64,000 nucleotides of DNA from Stygiobacter electus (GCA_029210465.1 JARGDL010000014.1:1-64000), one strand, 5' to 3'; positions 26,716 through 35,546 are shown, counted from the first letter of the stretch. Notes: a model not told the origin generated them from the letters alone. Made by a program: numbers and translations.

Positions 26716-26784
26716 TTAACCACAGATTTACACAGATTTTCTCAGATGAATCTGTGTTTAATCTGTGATATCTGTGGTTTTAAT
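26716..26784. repeat. Palindromic repeat, right copy of the GxxExxY unit
   Basis: A 69-bp copy. Words CACAGAT (26721, 26731) and CTCAGAT (26741) are spaced exactly 10 bp apart, then inverted ATCTGTG words follow at 26750, 26761 and 26770. The near-helical spacing suits a protein bound to one DNA face. The stop codon of the acyl-CoA dehydrogenase gene (26780-26782) lies within the repeat. Confidence 0.9.
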
Positions 26785-27946
26785 CTTTTAGTAAATCTTT
26801 TGCAATTACTATTCTTTGAATCTCCGATGTTCCTTCACCGATGGTTAAAAGTTTTACATCACGATAAAATTTTTCAACCGGATATTCTTTGATGTATCCA
26901 TAACCACCAAACATTTGCACTGCTTCACTCGCAGCTTTCTCAGCAATCTCACTTGCAAATAATTTTGCTTCTGCAGCTTCCTTGGTATTTGGAATTCCAT
27001 TGTCCTTCATCCAAGCCGCACGATAAGTAAGCATTCTGGCTGCTTCGATATTTGTGTGCATTTCTGCAAGCTTAAATTGTGTTGCCTGAAATTCTGATAA
27101 AAATTTTCCGAATTGTTTTCTCTCTGAAGTGTACTTAAGAGAAGAATCAAGACAAGCCTGAGCGAGTCCGACACTAAGTGCAGCAATTGATATTCTGCCT
27201 CCTTCAAGAATCTGCATTGAATTGATAAATCCCATTCCTTCCTGACCGAGTAAATTTTCTTTTGGTACTTTACAATTTTCAAATGCAAGCTGAGTTGTAT
27301 CGCTTGCACGCATACCAAGTTTGTTTTCTTTCTTTCCAATGATCAAACCTTCAAAACCCTTTTCAAGTATGAAAGCTGAAATACCTTTTTTACCAGCATC
27401 TTTATTTGTTATTGCCATTACAACATAAGTCTCACCAACAGTACCGTGCGTAGTGAATTGTTTGCTGCCATTCAAAATCCAGAAGTCACCATCTTTTACT
27501 GCATAGCTTTTTAATCCGGCAGCATCACTTCCTGATGCAGCTTCCGTTAGTCCCCAGGCACCGATTTTTTTTCCGCTTGCTAAATCAGGAAGATATTTTC
27601 TCTTTTGTTCTTCATTGCCGAAAAGATTAATGTGATTTGTACAAAGTCCATTATGTGCTGCAACAGAAAGTGCAACGGATGGATCAACCTTCGCGAGTTC
27701 TTCAATGATTATAGCATACTCAATATAACCTAAACCCGCACCACCAAATTCTTCTGGGACAAGAATACCCATAAATCCAAGTTCACCAAGCTGCTTCATA
27801 ATTTCCATCGGAAATTTTTGTGATTCATCCCAATCCATTACAAATGGTTTAATATTTTTTGAAGCAAAATCTTTTATAGTATTTTTAATAGCTATTTGAT
27901 CATCATTGAGATCAATTAAAAAATTAGATTCAATTAAACTATTCAT
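26780..27946 (-). CDS. Acyl-CoA dehydrogenase, short-chain type
   Basis: A 388-residue acyl-CoA dehydrogenase close to butyryl/short-branched-chain enzymes. Flavin-site motif GAWGLTEAASGSDAAGL near residue 131, WILNGSKQFTTHG near 156, C-terminal MFGGYGYIKEYPVEKFYRD near 342, and TIGEGTSEIQR near 369. The glutamate in GEGT is the catalytic base of the short/medium-chain class; isovaleryl-CoA dehydrogenase places its base elsewhere, so IVD is less likely despite the nearby MccB-type gene. It shares higher-GC codon use with that gene. Its last codons run into the repeat of the GxxExxY unit. Confidence 0.88.
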   Translation of the reverse strand: MNSLIESNFLIDLNDDQIAIKNTIKDFASKNIKPFVMDWDESQKFPMEIMKQLGELGFMGILVPEEFGGAGLGYIEYAIIIEELAKVDPSVALSVAAHNGLCTNHINLFGNEEQKRKYLPDLASGKKIGAWGLTEAASGSDAAGLKSYAVKDGDFWILNGSKQFTTHGTVGETYVVMAITNKDAGKKGISAFILEKGFEGLIIGKKENKLGMRASDTTQLAFENCKVPKENLLGQEGMGFINSMQILEGGRISIAALSVGLAQACLDSSLKYTSERKQFGKFLSEFQATQFKLAEMHTNIEAARMLTYRAAWMKDNGIPNTKEAAEAKLFASEIAEKAASEAVQMFGGYGYIKEYPVEKFYRDVKLLTIGEGTSEIQRIVIAKDLLKD

Positions 27947-27948
27947 AT

Positions 27949-28911
27949 TTACTCTTTTAATTTTGTTTTAAAATTATGAATTAATTTTTCAGCTATATCA
28001 TAAGGGGAGTAAATTCTTTCATTAAAATTTGATAAATATTTATTTAATTCAATAATATTTTCTTCATGCCAAAAATCTTTTCTTAAAAAAGATTCAACTA
28101 TTTCTTTAATTCTAATTTTTAATTGATTAGCTCTTTTCTTTTGTAATAAATTTTTTTCAATCAAATAGTTTTTATGTTTTTCAATTTCACTTAATATTTC
28201 ATTAATTCCAATATTTTCTGAAGCTACAGCTTTTATAATATTTGGCAGCCAATCATCAACATTATGATCTTTCAACATTAAAATTGTTCTTAAAGCCATT
28301 AAAGCGCTATCAGATCCGGGTCGATCACTTTTATTGAGAACGAAGAAATCAGCAATTTCCATTAGGCCAGCTTTCATTGCCTGAATTGAATCCCCAGATT
28401 CAGGCACTAATACTACAATTGTTGTATCTGCTGTGTTAACAATGTCAAGTTCAGACTGACCAACACCAACAGTTTCAAAAATAATATAGTCGAAACCAGC
28501 AGCATCTAAAACATCAGAAGCATCGATAGTTTTTTTGCTTAATCCACCAAGGCTACCTCGAGTTGCCATGCTTCTAATAAATACGTTTGGATTTGTACCA
28601 ATTTCATTCATACGAACTCTATCGCCAAGTAATGCACCACCTGTAAATGGACTGGTTGGATCAACAGCAATAATTCCAACCGATTTATTTTGTTTAATTA
28701 AATGTTTAGTTAATTGATTAGTTAAAGTAGATTTTCCAGCCCCAGGTGGTCCTGTAATTCCAATACGATATGCTTTACCAGTTTTTTTATGAATTAATTT
28801 TAATAGTTCAATTGAATTGTTTTCATCAGATTCAACAATTGATATTGCTCTTGAAATAAATCGTTTATCTTTTTCAAATATTTTTTCTGAAATTTCTAGA
28901 AGGTTTTTCAT
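27949..28911 (-). CDS. meaB: Methylmalonyl-CoA mutase-associated GTPase MeaB
   Basis: A 320-residue G3E P-loop GTPase that protects and loads the B12 cofactor of methylmalonyl-CoA mutase. Walker A is ITGPPGAGKSTL near residue 54, then VDPTSPFTGGALLGDRVRM near 84, ETVGVGQSE near 145 (the switch region), and the base-recognition motif LNKSD near 193. The mutase itself is not in this window. It sits 2 nt from the acyl-CoA dehydrogenase and overlaps nadD by 4 nt, in line with branched-chain/propionate metabolism. Confidence 0.93.
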   Translation of the reverse strand: MKNLLEISEKIFEKDKRFISRAISIVESDENNSIELLKLIHKKTGKAYRIGITGPPGAGKSTLTNQLTKHLIKQNKSVGIIAVDPTSPFTGGALLGDRVRMNEIGTNPNVFIRSMATRGSLGGLSKKTIDASDVLDAAGFDYIIFETVGVGQSELDIVNTADTTIVVLVPESGDSIQAMKAGLMEIADFFVLNKSDRPGSDSALMALRTILMLKDHNVDDWLPNIIKAVASENIGINEILSEIEKHKNYLIEKNLLQKKRANQLKIRIKEIVESFLRKDFWHEENIIELNKYLSNFNERIYSPYDIAEKLIHNFKTKLKE

Positions 28912-29480
28912 CTATATAATCCATTTTTAAGAATATATTCTTTTACCTTTTCAGGTAGAAAAAAATCAATACTTAAGTTTTGTTTAATTCTATTTCGAAT
29001 TTCCGTTGAGGATATTTCTATTGTTGGAGTGTCAACAAAAATCATTTTATCTCTATATAAATTATTAATGTCATCAGAAAATTCATTTTGTCTTTTCATA
29101 ACAACTACTTTTACTTTATTTAATATTTCATTAGGTTTATGCCATTTGTCAAACACAAGGTAATTATCGTAACCGATGATTAACTCAATTTTATCATAAT
29201 ATTTTTTGAATTCATTAATTGTATCAATTGTGTATGAAATTTTTTTTTGCTTTAGTTCATAATCTGAAACTAAAAAGCCATCTATATTTTCGATGGCTAA
29301 TTCAACCATTTTCAATCTATGAAATTCATCTATTGTTGTTTGATTTTGTTTAAGTGGGGAAATAAAACTTGGGACAAAAAATATTTTTTCAAGATTTCTT
29401 TTTTCTTTTACATGTAAAGTTGTTATTAAATGTCCAATATGAATTGGATCAAAAGAACCACCAAAAATTCCAATTGCCAT
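28908..29480 (-). CDS. nadD: Nicotinate-nucleotide adenylyltransferase
   Basis: Adenylates nicotinate mononucleotide in NAD synthesis. The 190-residue protein opens with IGIFGGSFDPIHIGHL, the nucleotidyltransferase H-x-G-H signature, and ends with EISSTEIRNRIKQ near residue 154, the conserved ISSTxIR ATP-binding motif. It lies 7 nt downstream of the PrsW-like gene and is coupled to meaB. Confidence 0.95.
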   Translation of the reverse strand: MAIGIFGGSFDPIHIGHLITTLHVKEKRNLEKIFFVPSFISPLKQNQTTIDEFHRLKMVELAIENIDGFLVSDYELKQKKISYTIDTINEFKKYYDKIELIIGYDNYLVFDKWHKPNEILNKVKVVVMKRQNEFSDDINNLYRDKMIFVDTPTIEISSTEIRNRIKQNLSIDFFLPEKVKEYILKNGLYR

Positions 29481-29487
29481 AAAATCA

Positions 29488-30429
29488 CTAAATAATTTCG
29501 AAAAAGTTTTTTAATGCATTTCTATAATACAAAATTTCGTTGTAATAATATTCCTTCAAATTTCCTTTTGACTTTTTAAATTTGATTTTAGAAAAAGCTA
29601 AACTCACAAGCATATTTAAAATTTTTCTGTTGTTATGAGTTCTATCAATATCAATTTTATTTATAAAAAACATTTTTGCTTGTTCGGGTAAGAAATTATT
29701 TTGAATTTCATCATCAATTTCCTTTAATATTAATTTCTTATCATTTTTTACTGCTAGTTTTAAAGTTTGTATGAAAATAGAGATTAACAAAATCATGGTT
29801 AATAAACCAAATAAATAAGTTTGATTGTTCGAAACACTAAAATTCCAGAAAGAATGAATTAACATTGAAAAGGTGAGTGCAATTAAAATAATAGGCAAGC
29901 GAAAAATATCTAACCAATATTTAGTTAAACCTAATATAGCACCAAAAATTCCAGTTGAAATTGCATGCATAACCGCAGAGAATAATGAACGAATTATCAC
30001 TAAGTATATCCATGATGTTAAATTTTCAGTATAGGAAATGAAATAAAGGAAATTTTCTGTCATTCCAAAACCTAAACCAATTGCAGCTCCATAAACAATT
30101 CCATCAGTTGCATTATCAAATTTTTTTGACCTGCTTGAGAAAATCAAAAATACAGCTTTAGCAAATTCTTCACTTATTGGGGCAAAAAGAATTGATGTAA
30201 TATTAGAGTTCTCTAAATTTTCGTTTGGTATATTGAATAGAATATCTGAAAACATACCAAGTAAAGATGAACCTAAAATACCAAAAAAAATAGCCCCAAA
30301 AGCTCCCCAAAGAAAATGAATTAAAACAAATTTTATTGGTTCAGGTTCATATTTATCCATTTTCCAAATGAAAAAAAGATAAATCAACATAGGAATAATT
30401 GCTGCAACAGATGAATAAATTAAAATCAT
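29488..30429 (-). CDS. prsW: PrsW-family intramembrane metalloprotease
   Basis: A 313-residue multi-pass membrane protein with about eight hydrophobic segments. The N-terminus has the family's DKYEPEP after the first helix. The EExxK-type active-site pattern appears as PISEEFAKA near residue 94, followed by DGIVYGAAIGLGFGMTEN near 114 and a histidine in VMHAISTGIFGAILG near 152. In Bacillus, PrsW clips an anti-sigma factor; here no anti-sigma gene is nearby. The C-terminal ~85 residues are soluble. Confidence 0.85.
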   Translation of the reverse strand: MILIYSSVAAIIPMLIYLFFIWKMDKYEPEPIKFVLIHFLWGAFGAIFFGILGSSLLGMFSDILFNIPNENLENSNITSILFAPISEEFAKAVFLIFSSRSKKFDNATDGIVYGAAIGLGFGMTENFLYFISYTENLTSWIYLVIIRSLFSAVMHAISTGIFGAILGLTKYWLDIFRLPIILIALTFSMLIHSFWNFSVSNNQTYLFGLLTMILLISIFIQTLKLAVKNDKKLILKEIDDEIQNNFLPEQAKMFFINKIDIDRTHNNRKILNMLVSLAFSKIKFKKSKGNLKEYYYNEILYYRNALKNFFEII

Positions 30430-30521
30430 AGATGAAATTCGTTTTTTTCAAAAATAAGTAAATTCTTGATTATAAGACTTGAGCTACATATATTTTGACC
30501 CAATTTTTTCATCGTTTTGAA

Positions 30522-31031
30522 ATGTTTATTAAATATACAAATTATTCTGACGGCGTTCATGAATTAATTCTAAGTGAACCTACTCAGAAACTTGGTTTAG
30601 ATGATTCGTTCTTTGGAAATGCTGATGTTAAAATAAAAATGGATAAAAGTATTCATCAAATTATACTTGATTGCGATTTAACGATTCATGCTCATATTGA
30701 ATGTGATCGTTGTACTGAAAAAGTAGATAGAGAGTTTACGAATCATTTTGTATTAAGTTATTTATTTGCAAAAAGCAATCAAAAAACTGATGATTATAAT
30801 TTAAAATTCCTAACAACAGAAAATGATAAAATTGATATTAGTGAAGATGTTTTTGAATATTCCGAATTATCAATTCCATTGAAAAAATTATGCAAAGATG
30901 ACTGCAGAGGATTATGTCCAAAATGTGGTAAAAATCTTAATTACGAAACATGTACTTGTGATAAAGAAGAAACGAATGATATTTGGGCACCTTTACAAAT
31001 ATTAAAAGAAAAATTTAACAACAAAAAATAG
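30522..31031 (+). CDS. DUF177 / YceD family protein
   Basis: A 169-residue protein related to YceD, which almost always precedes rpmF and is linked to 23S rRNA/ribosome assembly. The cysteine pattern CDRCTEKVDREF near residue 61 and the C-terminal LCKDDCRGLCPKCGKNLNYETCTC near 125 are typical and probably bind zinc. The frame is open from a TTG at 30495, but the family-like start is the ATG at 30522. It begins the ribosomal protein L32/fatty-acid operon, 9 nt before rpmF. Confidence 0.85.
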   Translation: MFIKYTNYSDGVHELILSEPTQKLGLDDSFFGNADVKIKMDKSIHQIILDCDLTIHAHIECDRCTEKVDREFTNHFVLSYLFAKSNQKTDDYNLKFLTTENDKIDISEDVFEYSELSIPLKKLCKDDCRGLCPKCGKNLNYETCTCDKEETNDIWAPLQILKEKFNNKK

Positions 31032-31039
31032 GTTAGAAA

Positions 31040-31219
31040 ATGCCAAATCCGAAACGTAAAATGTCAAAAACGAGAAGAGATAAGCGCAGAACACATTATA
31101 AAGCAACTGCACCAACCTTAGCTCGCTGTTCAAATTGTGGTGAAATTAAATTAAGCCATAGAGCTTGTCCAAATTGTGGTTATTACGCAGGCAAATCAAT
31201 GTTCGTTCCAGAACAATAA
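31040..31219 (+). CDS. rpmF: 50S ribosomal protein L32
   Basis: A 59-residue protein beginning MPNPKRKMSKTRRDKRRTHY, the standard bacterial L32 N-terminus. It has two CxxC pairs (CSNCG near residue 34 and CPNCG near 47), so this is the zinc-binding form. It lies between DUF177 and plsX, the usual conserved order. Confidence 0.96.
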   Translation: MPNPKRKMSKTRRDKRRTHYKATAPTLARCSNCGEIKLSHRACPNCGYYAGKSMFVPEQ

Positions 31220-31229
31220 TATTTTTTAG

Positions 31230-32258
31230 ATGAACGATTCAAATACAAAAAAATGCAGAATTGCAGTTGATGCTTTAGGGGGCGATTTTGCCCCTAAGCA
31301 TGAAATCATTGGTTCATTAAATGCTCTTAAAGAATCAAATGATTTTGAATTAATCCTTGTTGGAAACAAAGATAAAATTTTACAAACTGCAAAAGATGAA
31401 AATCTTTCTATAGATGAAAATATAATTTATCATGCACCTGAAATAATTAATATGCATGATAAACCAATAGATGCAATTAAAAATAAACCTAATTCATCTA
31501 TTGTTGTTTCAGCTAAATTAGTTAAAGAAAACAAAGCTGATGCATTTGTATCAGCAGGAAATACTGGTGCTGTTGCAGCGGTTTCTACTTTATTAATGGG
31601 AAGATTGCCAAATGTTGAACGACCGACAATTGGAAGTTTTTTCCCAAGTAAAAATAATGCAACCTTTGTTTTCGATGTAGGTGCTTTTGTAGATGTTAAA
31701 CCAAATCATCTATTTGGATATGCAATTCTTGCTAATATTTTTGTTAAAGAACTCTACAATATTGAAAATCCTTCGATTGCACTTTTAAGCGTTGGAGAAG
31801 AAGATGAAAAAGGAAATAAATTAGTTAAAGAAACAGCTCAATTACTCAGAAATTCTAATTTGAATTTTATTGGAAATGTAGAAGGGCGTGATATTCTAAA
31901 TGGTAAATGTAACATCATTCTTTGCGATGGTTTCGTCGGAAATATACTTTTGAAATTCGGTGAAAGCGTCCCGGGATTTATGAAACATTTATTGAAGCAA
32001 CATGCTGATAAAAATATTTTTGAAAAAATTAAAATCGGTCTTTTTAAAAACACACTTAAAAAAGCATTAAGTCCCCTTAATCCGGATCTTTATGGTGGTG
32101 TTCCACTTTTAGGTATTAATGGTATAACTATAATTGGTCACGGTTCAAGTTCACCTTTGGCAATTAAAAATATGATTTTAAGAGCTAAAGAAATGTATAA
32201 TAAAAATTTACTTTCAAAATTTGAGGATTCATTAAAGAATTATGCAGAAAAAAAATAA
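31230..32258 (+). CDS. plsX: Phosphate acyltransferase PlsX
   Basis: Converts acyl-ACP to acyl-phosphate for phospholipid synthesis. A 342-residue cytosolic, membrane-associated enzyme with IAVDALGGDFAPKHEI near residue 11, VSAGNTGAVAA near 108, and CDGFVGNILLKFGE near 228, all family hallmarks. It overlaps fabH by 17 nt, so the two are tightly coupled. Confidence 0.95.
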   Translation: MNDSNTKKCRIAVDALGGDFAPKHEIIGSLNALKESNDFELILVGNKDKILQTAKDENLSIDENIIYHAPEIINMHDKPIDAIKNKPNSSIVVSAKLVKENKADAFVSAGNTGAVAAVSTLLMGRLPNVERPTIGSFFPSKNNATFVFDVGAFVDVKPNHLFGYAILANIFVKELYNIENPSIALLSVGEEDEKGNKLVKETAQLLRNSNLNFIGNVEGRDILNGKCNIILCDGFVGNILLKFGESVPGFMKHLLKQHADKNIFEKIKIGLFKNTLKKALSPLNPDLYGGVPLLGINGITIIGHGSSSPLAIKNMILRAKEMYNKNLLSKFEDSLKNYAEKK

Positions 32259-33249
32259 ACTAAGAAATGCAACTATTACCGCTGTAGGGATGTATGTTCC
32301 CCCAAAAGTTTTAGATAATAAATATTTCGAACAAATTGTTGATACAAATGATGAATGGATAGTTTCAAGAACTGGAATTAAAGAAAGAAGAATTTTAGAA
32401 GATGGTGCAACAAGCGATTTAGCCGCTCGTGCTTGTGAAGATCTTTTCAAAAATTCAAATGTTAAACCTGAAGATATTGAAGTAATAATTATTCCAACTG
32501 TTACTCCAGATATGTTTTTCCCTTCGACAGCGTGTTTGGTTCAAGAAAAAATTGGTGCTAAAAATGCTTGGGGATTTGATCTTTCCGCAGCATGCTCTGG
32601 ATTTTTATTTGCACTAAAAACTGGTGCAAGTCTTATTGAAAGTGGTTCATATAACAAAGTCCTTGTTGTTGGTGCTGATAAAATGAGCTCAATAACTGAT
32701 TACACAGATAGAAATACTTGTATTCTGTTTGGTGATGCTGCTTCTGCTGTGCTTCTTGAGCCAGCTGAATCTTTAGAATATGGAATCATTGACGAAATGC
32801 TTTTTATTGATGGTAGTGGAAAAGATGCTCTTTATATGAAAGCCGGTGGAAGTTTAAATCCAGCTACTCACGAAACTGTTGATAAAAAATGGCATTATAT
32901 TTATCAAGATGGGAAAGCTGTTTTCAAAGTTGCTGTTAAAGGTATGGCAGATGTTTCTTATGAAATTATGCAAAGGAATGGTTTAAAATCTGAAGATGTT
33001 GCTTATTTAGTTCCTCATCAAGCTAATCTAAGAATTATTGATGCAACTGCTGAACGAATGGGAATATCAAAAGATAAAGTTATGATTAACATTCATAAAT
33101 ATGGAAATACAACTTCAGCTACAATTCCTTCCTGTTTAACTGAATATTACAGAGATGGTAAGTTAAAAAAGGGTGATAATTTAATTTTATCCGCTTTTGG
33201 TGCTGGTTTTACTTGGGGTTCAATCTATCTTCGTTGGAGTATGGATTAA
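32242..33249 (+). CDS. fabH: 3-oxoacyl-ACP synthase III
   Basis: Starts fatty-acid chains by condensing an acyl-CoA with malonyl-ACP. It has 335 residues and the complete Cys-His-Asn triad: the cysteine in LSAACSGF near residue 118, the histidine in VPHQANLRI near 257, and the asparagine in HKYGNTTSA near 288. The C-terminus GAGFTWGS is typical. The stop codon shares its last base with the fabD start (TAATG). Confidence 0.96.
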   Translation: MQKKNKLRNATITAVGMYVPPKVLDNKYFEQIVDTNDEWIVSRTGIKERRILEDGATSDLAARACEDLFKNSNVKPEDIEVIIIPTVTPDMFFPSTACLVQEKIGAKNAWGFDLSAACSGFLFALKTGASLIESGSYNKVLVVGADKMSSITDYTDRNTCILFGDAASAVLLEPAESLEYGIIDEMLFIDGSGKDALYMKAGGSLNPATHETVDKKWHYIYQDGKAVFKVAVKGMADVSYEIMQRNGLKSEDVAYLVPHQANLRIIDATAERMGISKDKVMINIHKYGNTTSATIPSCLTEYYRDGKLKKGDNLILSAFGAGFTWGSIYLRWSMD

Positions 33250-34163
33250 TGGGTAAACGAGCATTTATCTTTCCAGGTCAAGGTTCTCAATATATTGGCA
33301 TGGCAAAGGACTTGTTTGAAAATTCAGTTGAAGCAAAGGAAATGATTTTAACTGCCGAAGAAACTATTGGAGTTAAAATTTCTCATATAATGTTTAATGG
33401 TCCTGAGGAATCACTAAAACAAACAGATATTACTCAACCAGCAATTTTTTTGCACAGTGTGATTTTAGCAAGTATTATCAGAACATTAGATTTCGATATG
33501 ACGGCTGGTCATTCATTAGGTGAATATTCTGCATTAGTTGCTTCAAAGGCAATTCAATTTTATGATGCAGTTAAATTAGTCCGCGTTCGCGGAGAGGCAA
33601 TGTTACAAGCTGGAATTGAGTGGAAAGGTACAATGGCGGCAGTTGTTGGACTTGAACCAGATATTGTGAAAGAAGTCTGTGAAGTAGCTTCTAAAGAAGG
33701 TGTTGTCCAATGTGCTAACTTTAATTCACCTGGACAAATTGTAATTTCAGGTTCAGTTGAAGGTGTTAAAACCGCTATGATTTTGGCTAAAGAAAAAGGT
33801 GCTAAACTTGTTAAAGAATTAGTTGTTAGTGGAGCTTTTCATTCTCCTTTAATGGAAAGTGCAAGAGAAAGATTAAAACAAGAATTAGATAAGACAAATA
33901 TTTACGATGCTAAGTATCCAGTTTATGCAAATGTTACTGCTAAACCAGTTCAATCTAAAGATGAAATAATTAAATTGTTAGATCAGCAATTAACTAAACC
34001 TGTACTTTGGGAAGAAACTATTCAAAATATGATTAACGATGGTGTAGATGAATTTTATGAAATAGGTCCAGGTAAAGTTTTACAAGGTTTAGTAAAAAGA
34101 ATTAATCCAGATGTAAAAGTATTTGGAATTGATAAATACACTGACGTAGAAAAATACTTATGA
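33249..34163 (+). CDS. fabD: Malonyl-CoA:ACP transacylase
   Basis: Loads malonyl groups onto acyl carrier protein. It is 304 residues from the ATG at 33249; the frame is open further upstream, but MGKRAFIFPGQGSQ is the true family N-terminus. The active-site serine lies in TAGHSLGEYSAL near residue 88, the arginine in VRVRGEAM near 114, and the histidine in GAFHSPLM near 197. It is coupled to fabH through TAATG and overlaps the DUF3109 gene by 4 nt. Confidence 0.95.
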   Translation: MGKRAFIFPGQGSQYIGMAKDLFENSVEAKEMILTAEETIGVKISHIMFNGPEESLKQTDITQPAIFLHSVILASIIRTLDFDMTAGHSLGEYSALVASKAIQFYDAVKLVRVRGEAMLQAGIEWKGTMAAVVGLEPDIVKEVCEVASKEGVVQCANFNSPGQIVISGSVEGVKTAMILAKEKGAKLVKELVVSGAFHSPLMESARERLKQELDKTNIYDAKYPVYANVTAKPVQSKDEIIKLLDQQLTKPVLWEETIQNMINDGVDEFYEIGPGKVLQGLVKRINPDVKVFGIDKYTDVEKYL

Positions 34164-34768
34164 ATCAAGAAAATCAAAAAATTATTAATGGATTAATTAT
34201 CGATCCAATAATTTTTACGCAAAAATTTGTCAAAGCATGTGATGTTTGTATTTGCTCAGGTGAATGTTGTTACTACGGAGTTTATACAGATAAATCTGAA
34301 TATGAAAAAATACTTTCTGTAAAAGATAGAATAATAAAGTCAATGGATGATTCTCAAACTAAAAATGTAGAAGATTGGTTTGAAGAAGAACAAGAAGATT
34401 CAGATTTTCCGTCAGGAATAGCTGTTGGTACCGAAGTTTATAATGGCAAATGTGTTTTTCTTGACAAACAAGGTTTTTGTACTTTGCAAAAAATTGCAAT
34501 TGAAGATGGAGAACACAAGTGGAAATATAAACCACTTTATTGTATTTTATTTCCGTTAGTTATTTTTGAAGGTAAATTAACTATTGATGATGAACATTTA
34601 AATAGAATGCATTACTGTAATAAAAGTATAAATCAGGTTTCAACTATTTTTGAAACTTGTAAAAACGAATTAAAATTTGTTTTAGGTGAAGAAGGATTTA
34701 AAGAATTAGAAGAATACAGAAATGAATACTTCAAACTAAATAAGAAAAAAGATCATGAAGCTGCATAA
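34160..34768 (+). CDS. DUF3109 family cysteine-rich protein
   Basis: A 202-residue protein matching DUF3109, a family typical of Bacteroidota. Cysteines cluster at CDVCICSGECCYYG near residues 27-40, then CVFLDKQGFC near 98, CILF near 129 and a final C near 153. This spacing recalls the YkgJ-like zinc or iron-sulfur chelating fold. Function is unknown. It is inserted between fabD and fabG with overlaps of 4 and 14 nt, so it is expressed with the fatty-acid genes. Confidence 0.78.
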   Translation: MNQENQKIINGLIIDPIIFTQKFVKACDVCICSGECCYYGVYTDKSEYEKILSVKDRIIKSMDDSQTKNVEDWFEEEQEDSDFPSGIAVGTEVYNGKCVFLDKQGFCTLQKIAIEDGEHKWKYKPLYCILFPLVIFEGKLTIDDEHLNRMHYCNKSINQVSTIFETCKNELKFVLGEEGFKELEEYRNEYFKLNKKKDHEAA

Positions 34769-35498
34769 CAAAAAAGCAATTGTTACTGGCGGTACCAGAG
34801 GAATTGGGAAAGCTATTGTAAAAGAATTAGTTGATAATGGTTGCAATGTTGTTTTCACTTATCATAGTTCAGATGAAACTGCAAAAAAAATCGAAAAAGA
34901 ATTTTCTACTGAAAACGTAAAAGTTTACGGCATTAAAGCTGATGCTACTTCATTTACTCAGGCGGAAGAAGTTGTAAAATTTACTTTGGAAAAGTTTGGC
35001 TCGATTGATATATTGGTTAATAATGCTGGAATTACTAAAGACAATTTACTTTTAAGAATGAGTGAAACTGATTTTGATGCTGTAATTAATGCAAATCTTA
35101 AAAGCGTATTTAATTATACAAAAGCAATATTAAAACCATTTTTAAGTCAAAAATTTGGTAAGATTGTAAATATTTCATCTGTAGTTGGAATTATTGGAAA
35201 TCCTGGACAAGCAAATTATGTTGCTTCAAAAGCTGGTGTTATTGGATTAACAAAATCAAATGCAAAAGAATTAGCAAGTAGAAATATAAATGTAAATTGT
35301 GTTGCACCCGGATTTATTGAAACTGATATGACAGAAAAATTAAATGAACAGCAAAGGCAAGCAATACTAAGTAATGTACCAATAAAAAGATTAGGTAAAC
35401 CAGAAGATGTTGCTAAAGCGGTTTTATTCTTATCCAGTAACGATTCTGATTATATCACCGGTCAAGTGATTATTGTTGATGGTGGTTTAGTAATGTAA
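34755..35498 (+). CDS. fabG: 3-oxoacyl-ACP reductase
   Basis: The NADPH-dependent reductase of fatty-acid elongation. It is a 247-residue classical SDR with cofactor motif TGGTRGIGKA near residue 10, NNAGITKDNL near 88, and the catalytic Ser-Tyr-Lys set in SSVVGIIG near 138 and YVASKAG near 151. The C-terminus GQVIIVDGGLVM is typical of FabG. It overlaps the DUF3109 gene by 14 nt; acpP follows after 48 nt. Confidence 0.95.
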   Translation: MKLHNKKAIVTGGTRGIGKAIVKELVDNGCNVVFTYHSSDETAKKIEKEFSTENVKVYGIKADATSFTQAEEVVKFTLEKFGSIDILVNNAGITKDNLLLRMSETDFDAVINANLKSVFNYTKAILKPFLSQKFGKIVNISSVVGIIGNPGQANYVASKAGVIGLTKSNAKELASRNINVNCVAPGFIETDMTEKLNEQQRQAILSNVPIKRLGKPEDVAKAVLFLSSNDSDYITGQVIIVDGGLVM

Positions 35499-35546
35499 TT
35501 TTTCAAAGACTAATAAACTAAATGTTAAACCATAAGAGGAGTAAAA

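Larger units (their letters stand above)
26273..26784 (-). mobile_element. Candidate repeat-bounded GxxExxY unit
   Basis: A 512-bp segment made of the GxxExxY gene with two near-identical palindromic repeats in direct orientation, 4 nt from its stop codon and 6 nt from its start codon. It sits between an acyl-CoA carboxylase beta gene and an acyl-CoA dehydrogenase gene that look like parts of one operon. No transposase is present. Mobility is an inference from the arrangement. Confidence 0.45.

Noticed and set aside
31276..31303. GC-rich hairpin at the start of plsX (TTAGGGG/CCCCTAA)
   Set aside because: It falls on the invariant GGDFAP codons, has a bulge and no T-run; coding constraint explains it.
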